From Haliotis asinina (lineage: Eukaryota > Mollusca > Gastropoda > Lepetellida > Haliotidae), in assembly GCF_037392515.1 (NCBI RefSeq), contig NC_090290.1, forward strand, positions 39,207,753 through 39,271,752: 64,000 nucleotides of DNA, written 5' to 3'. The notes under the pieces are model-generated. The model did not search any database. It was not told the origin of the DNA and was given only the letters and a program-made list of their open reading frames with translations. Each line of letters begins with the position of its first letter. The stretch's first letter is position 1. Positions 22,860 to 35,194 of the stretch are shown piece by piece. The position numbers and the translations under genes were made by a program.

Positions 22860-25435
22860 TTACATGTACATTAAATGTGGTGTAGAACATTTTAAGAAGA
22901 AATAGGCATTCCCATAAACGCAAGTTGTGAGCCGCTCCTTACGAATCTGTGTCTCTATATATATAAATCGGAATTTCTGTTCAGAATAGCAAAATCAAAA
23001 CAATATGGCCTAAACCTACTGATTTTCTAATATTGTGAAAAAATCTCTTCCACTTTTTTACCCAATAGATGCACAATCGGGAACCTTGCAGATGTTTGTG
23101 TGGACAAAGTAAGGCTGTAATAACTCTTATATTCTACAATAAGCACCTTCTGGTGCATTTATATCAATGTAGATGATTTCTGCCACCAATTAAATTTGCA
23201 ATTAATCCACACTTAAAATACTAGAAAAAAGAATGTAACAATGAAACAAAAGAAAAAAAGTTTTTTTTCTGGTGGAATGGGAGGATAACGTATTGCCATC
23301 GTTATAAATGAAACCCCTTCATTAAAACTACTCTTTTCGACATTTAATTAAGTTAAATCGGCCTTACTGACAACAGTGCACAATTCTCGTGCGTACGAAA
23401 TTTCTGCAAATCAGTGGGGCGCGACTCCATGACATAATGTGAGGTATGCTGTAGATTTCATGTACATTTCCAGGGGTAAATTATCTTGTTGACGAGTTTG
23501 TCTAAACCTGAAATCGCGACAATTGTTGTGAAAAATGAAAGCATTGTGCTTTTACAATATACTGCCATTTAATCTTGCCTCCTGCCTTGTGTAGCTTCCG
23601 AGTTACAACTTGTTTTCACAAATGATTCTGTCAAAATAGCTTGGGTAACCTGTTGGCTACGATTGGGTTTTGTTCCCCAGTTTATTCGCATTACCTCTAA
23701 GTCGAACAAAGGCCATTCTATGTTTTTACAGGGGCAAGGTGGATAAAAAGGTTGAGGTGGAAATAAAGTGAAATATGTCTAAACTGATATTTGACATGTC
23801 ATGACATAACGTGCTAGTATTTGGTATTAACACAACACTAAAAAAACATATGAAATATCATTATCATATATTGCACCAATTAATACCAATTATAAATATG
23901 TATTCTATTACATGTACAATTCAATTCTGACTGTTGCGTACCTACTTTATTAATTTCACTATAGTCATAATTCATATTACACATCTGATATTATTTTAAG
24001 CAAGTTTCATTCCATTACATACCCTTAGTAATACGACCTATCAATAAGTTGTATTATCCACAGGGGCTTTTAACGCTAAAAACTGCCATCAGGGCATGTA
24101 CTGTCCCTGATGGGGTATTTGTACTATAAAAATCATCATAAACTTCTGACACACTTTATATACCACTAACTGCAAATTCTTCCTCACATAATGTTGACGT
24201 CTTGTTTGTTATTCTTGAATGGCAGAGGCATGCACGCTGAGTTTTAAAGTTTTATCAAGACCCTCCACACCGGTTGACGGCTACCCTCGAACTGACGCGT
24301 GAAAAGCACATGTACAGCCACTCCGTTAAAAATAAAGGGAGTTAATTATGTTTTTGTATTTTACATACCTCTAAAATAGTAAACGTAAAAGCTAATGATG
24401 CGTATATACAATCCTTACAAAAGACTATAACTGCAGTTTACTCAATACATAACGGTCACTTCCAGTTCGCTAAAGTGCTCTGGCAACAGTGTCACGTAAG
24501 CTGTCGGTGGTTCATTGGCGGGTGAGAGTGAAGCAGATGACTTTTTGGCAACCTTTATTCGCTTGGCATTAATTGTAACAGGTTTTTGAGGACTGAAGTT
24601 GGTGTTCCTCTTAAGACTGGCCAGACATCTTTCATGTGTAATGGTTAAAAAGTTTATTCGTTCTTCAAGCACGTGATGCACGTTTCCTGTTCTCGAACAA
24701 CTCCAGTAGTGAGAGACATTGTGTTGTTGCGCTGCAAAATGAGTCAGCTTTGCTGTGGTCGAATCAAGTTCTCCATGAAAGGTCTAAACATCTTGTTGCT
24801 GTATCCCTGTGTATTCAAAATTTCCTCGGATGATAACCAGTCTTCGACCTCTCTCTACAAATTCTGCCCCATAAAATGACGTCTCCTCCATCAAAAGGAT
24901 TAATTTCTTAAATACAGTTTAGCACAAGTCGCTCCCCTTAGGTCGAAAGACTCCAACTCTTCCATAATTTCTGAACAGACTGACTTGACTTCAGTATAGA
25001 GCGCTCTCTCTCCCAGTCTCTGCTGTATATTTGCAGTCTGCGTTGATGCAGGCGGAAAAGGTCATTCCGTGGAAGGGGCGGTAGACTCATAAATCAGACA
25101 TACCCAGTCGCCTTCACTAATCTGTTTCGGAAGTGGATCTGGTTGATGTAGCGGCCTTTGACGGTGTAGTGACTTTTGGTCTTCCCTATATTCCCGACCT
25201 GTTTGCTGGTAGCAGTTTATTAGTTTGCTGATGGTTCTCTGTCTGCAGTTGAAGGGTCATACTAAAAGAGGCGTAAAACACAATTACATTAACACTCCCC
25301 TGCAAAAGGCAGCACTTAGAATGGATCGTGTTCTTTTCACGATACGGATCCAGTCCTTTTCACAATGTAATGTTTCATAATGTACCTCAATCTCTCTGGA
25401 TCTGCAATTCTTTCCTTTGAATAAATTCTACTTTG
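22860..25435. other. Gene-free stretch between the LINE and a PAN relic
   Basis: No exon with family motifs was found. An 80-codon open frame at 24442-24681 (minus) is Lys/Arg-rich (KRIKVAKK) and has no domain I know. The DNA is AT-rich from 23.0 to 24.4 kb. By position this should be the former intron 1 of array unit II. Confidence 0.45.
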
Positions 25436-25442
25436 CATTTAC

Positions 25443-25640
25443 CTGACCTCGTAGATTGGATTGGGGACGCTGACAGGAGCAACAGACATCCGCTGTCAAG
25501 TTCGCAGTGGATGACACCGGTTCAGATGCACGTTCTGGCACGTTCTAGGGCTTCTGTAAAATCCTGACATGGTACACTGAGAGACACTGACGTTCACTGC
25601 TGCATAAACAGTTACAAATAGGAGTTTAATGTCCATACTT
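25443..25640 (-). pseudogene. PAN/apple first-exon relic (array unit II)
   Basis: It retains the exon-end pattern (CCTGACCTCGTAGATTGG), complements of SVPNP and TGVIHC, and a signal-peptide-like piece, but with stops and deletions. The flank at 25640-25760 matches 3320-3480 downstream of the other relic. Together with the FReD and EGF relics at 16.8-17.3 kb it forms one dead gene copy split by the LINE. Confidence 0.65.
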
Positions 25641-25644
25641 TCTC

Positions 25645-27675
25645 ATGTGAGATTCCTGTTTATGGGCATAAGCTTCTTTCCAAGGTCATCGCCTACTGTT
25701 ACATGTGTGGCAGGTATTGAGGTTCCGATCTCAATATTGTACGTGGACCGCACTTTATATTTATTGTATCTGACTGTAAGACATTTGTTTGTTTCATTGA
25801 GGTCGGATTATGCTGTAATAATTGCAAGATAAAGTTACTCTGTTTTCAATTTAACGGTCCTTTATCGTTAATTTAAGACTGCAAAATGTAATTTAAAAAC
25901 CAAACACGTTATCGTGAGGTTTATAAATTGAAATTTAGCGATCTTAAATTAACGGGAAAAGACCGCAAAACTGAAAACAGGGTATTTTTATCGTCATTCT
26001 GTCACGACTGATGAGCGTGTTAAAATCGGCTCTTTGGCGCCCAGGAACACAAGGCGTAAAGGGGCCTTTTCCCGGAAATTGCTTGGAAATGTCCATTTGA
26101 GTGACAGGTTGAATAACAAACAAGTATGTTTCATATGTAACAAGTAGCGTAAATAGATTACCAAAAATAGAGTTTATGCTGTATTATTTCTATAATATTA
26201 TTATTATAATTGATTTTCCTCAAGCGAATTTTTAATCTCCCCTACTGTCTAACAATCGACTAGCTCCAAGTTTAATCACCACTAACTTTATTCACGTACC
26301 TAATTGTTGATAACCACGCTACTATTCCCGATTCGGAAAAGACATGTCAACTTTCATGTGGGAAACATGCGCAGTGGAAATGGGAAATGGAAGGACTGGG
26401 TATTATGGCAGCACCCCCACCCCCACCAGATTATACCCCGGGGTAAACTATGGGCTAGCCTAGTTAATGCCCCGTGGGTATATTCTGCACCAGGCTAGAG
26501 TATACCTCTCCAGCTCAGACTATACCCCTAAAATATTAATATGTTGATCGCTGAGTATGAGTGTGTGACTCTGGGCAATGGTCGTGGTGGCATTTAAAGG
26601 AATTTCTAGGTGTATTTACATTTACATTACTGCGTAATACAAAAATTATGACGTAACTGTTAAGTGCCCCTTTTCTATGTGATATTTTCGCGTAACTCAG
26701 TTGATATATCATCAAGGTAAGTAATTAGTTAGTTGCTAACGGTCAGGTGAGGACAGTGGGCTGCCGTGTGGTGTAGAAGTCATGCCCACTGGATCCAGAC
26801 ACCTTCTGATTTTTCAGTTTATCAAAATTAATGTCAACCAGATTATAACAGCCCATTGAAATTTTCTGCTTTGAAGTTTCTTCAGTGGATTTAGGCGCAA
26901 AGAATTCTATACGCTTTACGCTTTTTACTTCAAAAACACTAAAGATTCTGCCGAGGTAGAATGTCCGACATGCTTGTTTACGAACAAAAGTGTTCATTAA
27001 TAAGTTCATTAATTCATGCTTGTTCAATCGGTCACTTAATTAGCGATCCTTAAACTGCCATTTAAGTACTAGTCCGAATCTAAACTCGTAAAATGTCACG
27101 CTAGAATATTCAGTTAAACGTGGTGCTCTTTACGTTGTTCAATCAACATTATATGAAAGAAAAACGAAAGCTGATGTAAAATGGAGGATATAGATTTCAA
27201 TGTATAACCTACATGTCATTACATTCACACAGGAGAGGACATCATGTACACATGTCCTCTCTAATTACAGTTGGTTGATTTACTTCAAAGTTGTAAAGCC
27301 ATTTCTGCGGCGTTTCTTTCAGTTTATCCCAGATGCAGGCAAGTTCTACTCACATTATTCTGGAACGGAATTATTGAATTCAGTATTGCTAATTAGCCTG
27401 AGGAAATCGTTCCTGTACATATCGTAACAACCTTGAGCGCGAGTAAAAGAAACAAAAATAAAAGTTTGGTTGTCATCATTAGATTTAATTACAGAAGCAT
27501 TTGACCTGATGGATAAGAAAAAAACGAGGATAGAATTTACTTACTCCTAAAAATGGTGTTCATAAATACCCAAGACTGAAGGCCACAAGGACCTGAAAAT
27601 ATTTGGAACTGCCGGCCCGATACAGTAACAACGGGCGATTTTTTCGAACGCTGCCCATGTCACTTGCAAATATGT
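25645..27675. repeat. Duplicated upstream flank of array unit II
   Basis: 25645-25760, 27110-27230 and 27330-27510 align with parts of 3270-4090. The remainder, about 25760-27110, has no counterpart at 3-4 kb and no gene I can support. A CTATACCCC-type motif recurs at 26430-26530. Confidence 0.55.
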
Positions 27676-27679
27676 ATCA

Positions 27680-28612
27680 CTAAAGGGTCAGTCCTTGGCC
27701 CGAAGCCGAAGACCCGGGTGCGATTACCCACAATGTACAATGTATGAAACCCATTTCTGGCATCACCCGTCCTGTCAGTCCTGGAATGTTTCTAAAAGGC
27801 GGCGTAAAACCAAGGCCACCCTGTGTTGTTTGTGTTATACACCAACAGTCTCGGGAACATCATAGATCAACATGGATTAAATCATCAATTCCGTGCTGAT
27901 GATACACAGATGCTGGACAGTTTGAAAACCCAACATATATCGATTCCCCTTACAGCCTTCTGCTCTCAAAATGTAAACAATGATCTAAAGTTAAATGACG
28001 AAAATCTGAGGCTATATTCATTAGGATTTCTTCTAATGTGAAGAGTCTTGGTGTACTTATTGACCCTTGCCTAACTATGGATGCGCGCCTGAATGACCTA
28101 TGCAGAACTCGCTATTTCAACCTACTGGCCATTGGGAACATTCGCCATCTCCTCACAACTGATGCTAACAGAACCGTGATTCAGGTCTTTGCCATGTCCA
28201 CTTTAGACACGACACAATCTCCTCTAGGGCATCAACCAGCAGATCTTTACACGTCTTCGAACACGTCTTCCAAACCACTGCATCAAGAATTGTCAACAGG
28301 ATATCTACAAAGTCACACATCACACCAGTTTTGAAAGATCGTCACATCCTGCCCGTTGAGGCAACGATCAATTTCAAAACATTGTGTCTCGCCTCTAGAT
28401 GTCAGTATGATCTAGCTCCAGCATATCGCTGTGAACTCATTTGAGATCACAAGAAACCTCTGACCAGACCACAAACATTTCCTGTCTGTTCCAAGAGCGA
28501 AACTGAAACTCGATGATTAAAAGGCGTTCAGCCTCCATACCATGGCACAATGGCTCACCAACCACTGAGTTATTCCTCAGTTAAAACCTCATTTCTTTGA
28601 TACGTTCTACTC
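27680..28612 (+). mobile_element. SINE A-like relic joined to a CR1/L2-like LINE 3' fragment (second copy)
   Basis: A decayed family-A SINE (27680-27812) is followed at once by RT sequence: LFVLYTNSLGNIIDQHGLN, then RADDTQ in place of YADDTQ (the catalytic box), then KSLGVLIDPCLTMDA. The end near 28.4 kb matches the thumb region seen at 4.8 kb. Same junction and order as 4110-5095; both are dead fragments. Confidence 0.7.
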
Positions 28613-28639
28613 AAAGTGACTTCTTCTATTTCTTTTTAG

Positions 28640-28900
28640 GATACCCGAGAAGATCAGGGTAGAATAGGCCTTCAGCAACCCATGCTTGCCATAAAAAGCG
28701 ACTATGCTTGTCGTAAAAGGCGACTAACGGGATCGGGTGGTCTTGGTTGACACATGTCATCGGTTCCCAACTGCGCAGATGGATGCTCATATTGTTGATC
28801 AATGGATTGTCTGGTCGAGACTCGAGTTTTTACAGACCGCCGCCATATAGCTGGAATATTGCTGGGTGTGACGTAAATCTAAACTCACTCACTCACTCTT
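28640..28900 (+). mobile_element. SINE family B copy
   Basis: Starts near AGGGTAGAATAGGCCTTC and runs through GACTAACGGGATCGGGTGG, CATATAGCTGGAATATTG and an ACTCACTCACTC tail. Nearly full length, about 260 bases. Confidence 0.85.
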
Positions 28901-29270
28901 TTAGGACTTTTTGTCTGTTCTGTTCAGTATATCAGGAGAAAGAGTGCTATTTCCATAAGCGCGTTTAGCATGCGTGTAGATGGAATGGACTACAGCGCTA
29001 TATAAATACCCATATATAAAACACCCATACACATGTATATGCCACCAACAGACCTCGTAATCCGTCACATTGTTATGCTGACTGTTTTATTTAAAGATAA
29101 GCTTTTTCATGTCATTGTTTCTCGAGGGAAAGTCTCAAATATATATAAAGGTCAACGAAAACGTATTGTCAGTACCCACCTTCTGCCGAATAAAGTAGGC
29201 CTAAAAGGCAAAATTCTGATTACAATCTTATGGATCAAATCTTTGATAGGCACTTAGAAGTGGAATGCAT

Positions 29271-29316
29271 AAAAAAGCAAGATCTGTGGATGTTAACATC
29301 CACAAATCTTGCTTTT
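29271..29316. repeat. Near-perfect palindrome with GTTAAC centre
   Basis: AAAAGCAAGATCTGTGGATG, a GTTAAC-type centre, then its complement with one mismatch. The homologous stretch at 5.27-5.30 kb lacks it. It could form a cruciform or be a palindromic insertion. Confidence 0.8.
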
Positions 29317-29428
29317 CACATGAATGGTTGTCTGAAGCGACACCAGGTGTCTGTCAAAGGGGGAAAGAATGTCTTACTCCAGTTACAACTTTCGATCTGC
29401 CTTCGAACTCCTGTGGGTAAATCTGCAG

Positions 29429-29535
29429 TATGGTAGCCTCATAGTTAAAACGTTCGCTCGTCACGCCGAAGACTGGTTCCAATCCCAACATGAGCGCAAC
29501 TACCTTCTCAGGTTTTCTGGGGCATATATTACGCG
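29429..29535 (+). mobile_element. SINE family A head fragment
   Basis: GTAGCCTCATAGTTAAAACG, GTTCGCTCGTCACGCCGAAG and a decayed B box (GGTTCCAATCCC). Confidence 0.65.
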
Positions 29536-29659
29536 CAAAAATGGTGGAGTACATTTATCATGATTGTGTCTTAATATTTGTTATGAATATACCGTGCGCC
29601 ATATAAAGAGCATGCGTGCTGAATGTACCTAACATGTTTAGGGAAAGAAGTGGCAATTT

Positions 29660-29885
29660 ACCGCTCAAGCATAATGAATGTCGTGAATGATATGAGTATG
29701 TGTGGTGAATGCTATGGGAATGTGTGGTGAATGCTATGGGAATGTGTGGTGAATCTTATGGGAATGTGTGGTGAATGTTATGGGAATGTGTGGTGAATGT
29801 TATGGGAATGCGTGGTGAATGTTATAGGAATGTGTGGTGACTGTGATGGGGAAGTGTGGTGAATGTTATAGGAATGTGTGGTGAA
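29660..29885. repeat. Minisatellite just 3' of a FReD exon (22-bp unit)
   Basis: About nine or ten units of AATGTGTGGTGAATGTTATGG type end some 45 bases before the FReD stop of the 29932-32998 gene, mirroring the array at 6.3-6.7 kb. Confidence 0.85.
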
Positions 29886-29931
29886 AGATTTGACAGATAT
29901 CCATCCTCTTTATGCCCACTGAGGCGGTGCA

Positions 29932-31253
29932 TTAGGCAGGACTTATGATCATATAGATGCTTTTGCATTCGTGAAGGGTACCATCATCAAGAATCCAATA
30001 AATGTCATATTGCTGGTGAGGATTCTGCTGACAGTCATCCAACCAGTTCCACCAAGCTCCTTTATGCCACTCGGCACATGGGTTGACTGAGTTGTTACAG
30101 TGATCCTTGGCACAGAAGTGACTCCCATCCAGGGTTGTGGCTGAGTTCCCAAGGTTGAAGTGGTCGCCGAAAACGCCAGTCCCAATGAACCCCGACACCG
30201 ACAGACGATACTCCGAGGCCTCGTCACCGACGGAGAAGGCGTCGTAAGACACTTGTCCTGGTGTGGCATCAAATTTCTTCAATGACATGTACAGTGAGTA
30301 AGGTCTGACGCTAGTCAGAGCATAGATCTTCTCCAGACCCAGCCACATGTAACAGTTGGAGTGGGTGAAGCCAGACTTGTAGTCAGCCCAGGGAACGTCG
30401 AGGTACGTCACAGGCACCGCCTCACAGCCACTGATGGTTTTGTCCCTGAACATGATCATACTGTTGACCCCGTGACATTCCAAGTCAAAAGGCTCTGCGG
30501 CTTTGGTCGGCCAGACAGTGTAGGTACCAGCAGAGTTACTAACGTGCTGGGACACGTCTGTACAGCCTGAAACAGTGAAATGATGGCTGTCAAATACGGG
30601 TAAGTGAAGGACAAAAACAGTGAAGGAATCAGCCAATAACATGGGTGTGCTAATGAGTTGTATATAACCCCACTTTGACCAGTATGTCAGTTATCACGCT
30701 TTTTTCAGTTTGGAGACGTACCTAATTGGTTAACTAAAAGGGTTGCCTTCTAGCCGACAAAAGTACTGTCGGGAATAGATGAAAACAAAACCCAAATGAT
30801 TTAGGCTGGTATCCTGTATCCCTAAAATTAAACAATGTGCAAATAGCATATGTCGGAATAACTCACATGGCCTAAAATCGGGCAAATATTTTAGAGACAT
30901 AGCTGTTGAAACCAATATATCAGCCCGGTTTGAGGGCACACCGTCGACTCACCTGTCATGAAATGCACGTGCTGCTTACAGGCACAAGGGATCACCTCAA
31001 CGATATTCTGTGCGATGATTTTTCGGGTGTTGAATATTCCTCATATTTTGATAAACATCTTTACATGTTTGTCTTTCATAACGCTTATGTTGAAATATGT
31101 TCAGTAGCATCGTACCCATAGAAAGGCTTAAATCAGCTATCAGCTATTTCTGAAAATATATACAGGTGGCATGATCACCCTAAGATCGACAGGACTGGAG
31201 ATTGTGTATTACTGACAGTGTGCGACACCTGTCCTATTTTTTTTTTTTTTTTT

Positions 31254-31299
<46 letters not shown>

Positions 31300-32998
31300 C
31301 TTTTTGTTTGGTTGGTTGGTTTGGGTTTTTTAATATTGTTAATATGACTTGTGGCATTTCAACGACAACTGTCTGTCAGCGTGACTTGAGCTCGACTAGT
31401 TCCAACAGACCTAAACACTTGTAGAGACAACCTGAGATTTGAATCCATGATCACGGGTTTCTTAATGTCTTACTGAAGGAAAGTGATATTTTCAACAGGA
31501 CCTCAATGAAATTTCAACTTTTGCTTCGTTGATAAGATCGTCGGATGGCTGAAGACGTACCTTCAATTCTGGTCTCGCAGTTACCTCCTGTAAAGGCAGG
31601 CGGACAAGAGCAGGCAGCACTATCAGCGGTTCCCCCATTCTGGCATAACGGCGGAGTCTGAAACAGAACAAGTGTATATACAACTATACCAAGTAAAACC
31701 TAACTGGAGTTTACGTGGTAAACAAGTGTATGCAAGTTATCCACGATTAGTATTGTTTTGTTTGTTTTTTATTAAAAGAAAAATATGACGTTGAACGAAA
31801 TCGATTTTAACATCATTAGCGTTTAGTTGAAAGTGTTCGTTCGTCACATCGCTTCGAGTTCGATTCCCAACATGGGTTCACTATGTGAAGCCAATTTCTG
31901 AGGTCCCTAGTTATCATTATGCAAAAACATTCTATAATTATATATCTGTAAATTATACATTGACGAATGTGTTCTTGTCATGATCGATGATAAGTGAAAG
32001 ACTGACGATTTATCGTTATATTGTACCTCACTTACTCTCTAGGGGAAGGAGCTCCCAAAATGGGCTTCCCACATCGTACCAATATGGGGAGGCGAACCTG
32101 CGTCCAATATGACGAGCGAACGCTTTAACCACTGGAATACTACCGACCGACCGACCGACCGACCGACCGACCGACCGACAGACCGACCGCAACTTTGGAA
32201 CTTTGGAGGGAGGCTGCTCCTTCACGTGGAAACATATTCTTCCGTCCTTTGGTGTTTACATTTCACAGCCTTTGAGGTACAATCAGTGCTCGTTGGACCA
32301 TAATGTCAAAGAAGATCATTCGGATCTTGCCCGGAGGTTGTCTAGTCAGGGTTAGGACTCACAATGAGATTTTCTTGTAGACATGCGGAAGAAAAGTCTG
32401 CCGCATCAGTGTCTAAAGGTGAGCTCCGACGCCGTTACATATTTTGACTTTTACCAAACAATCCCGATATTGTCCAGGTAAGCAACTGACTTCCCTATGT
32501 TTATGAAACCGGTGGGGCAGGATACGCTAACACCCGGTATCATCACTGTTTCAATGGTGATTCAGAAACACATGCTCAAGACATCAAGAACGATAAATTC
32601 CGCTGTTTCAGCAGATATTTCTTTTAGATGCGTAACGGGTTTTGTCTTCCATGCGTATTAATTATATCCAAATTTGAACTCACCTGATTGGAGGTCGCGA
32701 ACTCTGTGAAAACCTTGCAGGTAAGGTTTGGAACATTGACAGGAATGGTACGTTTCCCCGTTGTCAGAATGGAGCAGTTGTTGTCGTTGGAACAGTAGAT
32801 GAAACCGGTGCAGTTGGCAACGACGTTGCACGTTTTGGCACACTCTAGGCTCGAGGTCTTCTCTACGTAGTCGAGGACCATTGCTGCGTCAATATTAGTT
32901 TGAGCCTCGTTGTAAAACCACTGTGCGGAACACTGAGAAGAGCAGTTGACATGTACTGCTGCACAAATGGTTACAAGCAAGAGGTGACAACAAATCAT
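29932..32998 (-). CDS. Secreted PAN-EGF-fibrinogen-related lectin-like protein (array unit IV)
   Basis: Exons 32684-32998, 31561-31657 and 29932-30566 join in phase to 348 residues, with the same exon plan as the 6786-11116 gene. MICCHLLLVTICAAVHVNC is the signal peptide. The PAN part shows LECAKTC, NCTGFIYC and NCSILTTG. The EGF module runs CQNGGTADSAACSC to FTGGNCETR. The FReD begins GCTDVSQHV and shows GTYTVWPTKAAEPFDLEC, MWLGLEKIYALT, SSEYRLSVSGF-like EASEYRLSVSGF, FCAKDHC, NPCAEWHKGAWW, YWILDDGTLHECK and IYMIISP. Compared with unit I the C-terminal pocket is closer to the canonical FReD (YW retained). It is probably an extracellular recognition protein; function is inferred from family only. 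All frames are open. Confidence 0.85.
31236..31300. repeat. poly-T then (TTG)n microsatellite
   Basis: About 20 T followed by about 15 TTG units, in the intron between the EGF and FReD exons of unit IV. Confidence 0.9.
31812..31905 (+). mobile_element. SINE family A fragment
   Basis: GTTCGTTCGTCACATCG, GAGTTCGATTCCCAACATGG (B box) and GTGAAGCCAATTTCTGAGGT. It lies in intron 1 of unit IV. Confidence 0.65.
32033..32145 (-). mobile_element. SINE family A fragment
   Basis: The plus strand shows AAATGGGCTTCCCACATCG and GAGCGAACGCTTTAACCACT, running tail to head. It is followed directly by a CCGA microsatellite. Confidence 0.7.
32145..32189. repeat. (CCGA)n microsatellite
   Basis: About ten CCGA units at the head end of a family-A SINE, in intron 1 of unit IV. 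Confidence 0.9.
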
Positions 32999-33123
32999 AT
33001 TTTGACTGCAGTCTAAGAAGGTTGCAGATCGGCTCGAACAACTGACCCACTGTGATATGTTTGGTAGATCCTCTCACTCTGTGTCTCTGGCTGTCTGTGT
33101 TTGACTATTACCGTGACAGCATG

Positions 33124-33133
33124 AAATATAAAA
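33124..33133 (-). promoter_or_regulatory. Possible TATA-like box of the unit IV lectin gene
   Basis: TTTTATATTT on the minus strand, about 126 bases upstream of the ATG; the spacing matches the candidate in unit I. Confidence 0.3.
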
Positions 33134-33139
33134 AAATGA

Positions 33140-33845
33140 CAGTCATCTTTTGTCTGACAACCTGGCGTGCGGTTCTTTCACTGAGAACTTAACATACCAC
33201 GCAATGCTCAATTAAACGTGGTGGTTCTATTTTCTACCCAGTTGTCTTATTTCAAAGAAGGACAAAGGTAACGTCATGTTATGTCATTTAGTAAAATATA
33301 AAATTCATTTTATGCATACACTGGGCATATTGACACTTCATTACATTCACACTAGTGATGAAAATATCGTTCGACTTCAAGACATGTTTCCCAATGCAAT
33401 TGTCTCTCCGTCATTAAGCGAAATTGCCGACGTGGGTTTCGTTTGGATTCAACACCGCACAATGTAACGCTATGTTTGCACCTCCCGTTCAAGGATTCAG
33501 ATGTCTGAAGAGATCGTTCATATACATTGTAAAGCCTCGGGGGGCTAGTGTGAACACAGAGAACACAAGAAATACATAACGATCGGTGGTCAACTTTGTA
33601 TTTAACTGTGGCAACTTTGTGTGTAATTGTGTATCTTAGTGCAGTGATGGAGATGTAATCTATTTACACATGTACTCTCAAAACATGCTGCCAATACAAA
33701 CAAAGTTTGCCGTCTAATAGTGTAAACTATCAACATTGCTAACGATGTGTTAATTTGCTACTTTTACTAAAAGATGTTGTACAAGGAAAGGTCTATTTGA
33801 AGTCTCTTGTATTACGTTCGGAGAACGCTTTCAAACATTCTTCAC
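33140..33845. other. Upstream flank of unit IV, no gene
   Basis: Parts (33.18-33.27 and 33.50-33.62 kb) resemble the flanks at 3.5 and 3.9-4.0 kb. No ORF with a known motif. Confidence 0.45.
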
Positions 33846-33846
33846 C

Positions 33847-34113
33847 CGTGAAGGTCCCGGGGTAGAATAGGCCTTCAGCAACCCATGCTTGCCATAAAAG
33901 GTGACTGTGCTTGTCGTAAGAGGCGACTAACGGGATCGGGTGGTCAGGCTCGCTGACTTGGTTGACATATGTCATCGGTTCCCAATTGCGCAGATCGATG
34001 CTCATGTTGTTGATCACTGGATTGTCTGGTCCAGACTCGATTATTTACAGACCGCCGCCATATAGCTGGAATATTGCTGAGTGTGGCGTACAACTAAACT
34101 CACTCACTCACTC
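33847..34113 (+). mobile_element. SINE family B copy, best preserved in the window
   Basis: Starts CGTGAAGGTCCCGGGGTAG and runs through CAACCCATGCTTGCCATAAA, GCGACTAACGGGATCGGGTG, CAGACCGCCGCCATATAG and GCTGGAATATTGCTGAGTG to ACTCACTCACTCAC. About 267 bases and full length. Confidence 0.9.
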
Positions 34114-34214
34114 ACCCTGAAGTTTACAAATATCAGAAGGAGAAATGATTTAATTTTATCTCAAACAATGGTGCAGATCATAATGAAATATTTTCGCTTC
34201 GTCAGCTAAATACC

Positions 34215-34440
34215 GCTCAAAAGCAAGCCCATCATGTCTGGAAACTCTTCGAGATATGTTTGATAAAACATGGACGTCAGGGAATGCCCATCCTCGTGAC
34301 CTGATGCCATAGTGGTTTCTACACCAAAACCCGACCGGGATAATGCTGACCTTCCTAATGACAGATCAGTTTCTTTAACGAGTTATGTGTGTAAAACCAC
34401 GGAAGGAATGGTTTATGACATATTGAACATATTGAAAAAA
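34215..34440 (+). mobile_element. I/Nimb-type LINE RT fragment
   Basis: In mixed frames it reads DMFDKTWTSGNA, then STPKPDRDNADL and SLTSYVCKTTEGMV. This aligns with FDSIWTSGNFPSSWR, PIPKAGRDHTDP and SLKSCVCKTMERTV of the LINE at 17.3-22.8 kb. A short, dead remnant. Confidence 0.65.
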
Positions 34441-34754
34441 GAAACACCACTTCGATAGCGGATTTTTTTACAGCACACACTTCAATTCGCTCTAATTAAC
34501 AATCCAAACGGAGGATTGAGTTTCAAACTTGCCCATGGTTAACACTGTGACAGTTTGGGAAAAGATTAATTTGGTATTTGGAAAACTGCTAATATAAAGT
34601 GTAGTTTCCGGAAAAGTCGAAATAAGATTGATTTTTAGCATGATTAGAATCCAGTCTAAGTAAACTTAGTCTCCGTATTATTCGCTACAAACCTACATTG
34701 AGTCTAACAAACCCCAGTAGGAGTTTGCGTGACGTATCCTTTGAGCGACCTATG

Positions 34755-34862
34755 AGCGTCTGCTGACGTGCAGGGACACGTGAAATGATGCCTGTTTTAC
34801 ACAGGTCACGAGGTCAATGATGGACTAACCAAGGATGTCAGTCTGTTAGTGAGTTGGACACA
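34755..34862 (-). pseudogene. FReD exon-edge and intron relic
   Basis: TGCAGGGACACGTGAAATGATG and the following 80 bases align with the exon start and intron next to the FReD fragment at 11.70-11.81 kb. Only the edge of the exon is left. Confidence 0.4.
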
Positions 34863-35064
34863 AACAAAGTTTCTGCAGATGGTCGCGCATAATCTGTCGG
34901 TCTTGCCGTGATGTTACCGAAGGTCGACCAACGAGTGGACGGTCTTCAGTGCTGTTACTAACCCTATACCGCTCCTGATATAAGCGACTTGTGCCGTAGT
35001 GTGAAAGGATTTTGATGATCTTTATACTCTGGGTTTTAATTACTGTATTTCTCTGGGATCTCAA
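34846..35064 (-). mobile_element. Tc1-like transposase N-terminal fragment
   Basis: The open frame reads KILSHYGTSRLYQERYRVSN, then DRPLVGRPSVTSRQDRQIMR. This is the DNA-binding (paired/HTH) end of Tc1-type transposases, including the GRP-x-VT-x-x-QDR box. The catalytic part is missing. Confidence 0.65.
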
Positions 35065-35194
35065 ATAAACGTCAGTTTCTTAACGTATTGTACATTTGGC
35101 CACGAAATTCGTGCAGTGCCTCTTGGAGTTATTCCAGGAAATACGGAAACATTCCATTGATCAAGGAGTATCTGTAACCTTTGCCTTTGAATTC

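Noticed and set aside
24442-24681. Lys-rich minus-strand frame as a possible nuclear protein exon
   Set aside because: Only a basic patch supports it; no second exon, domain or repeat relation could be found.
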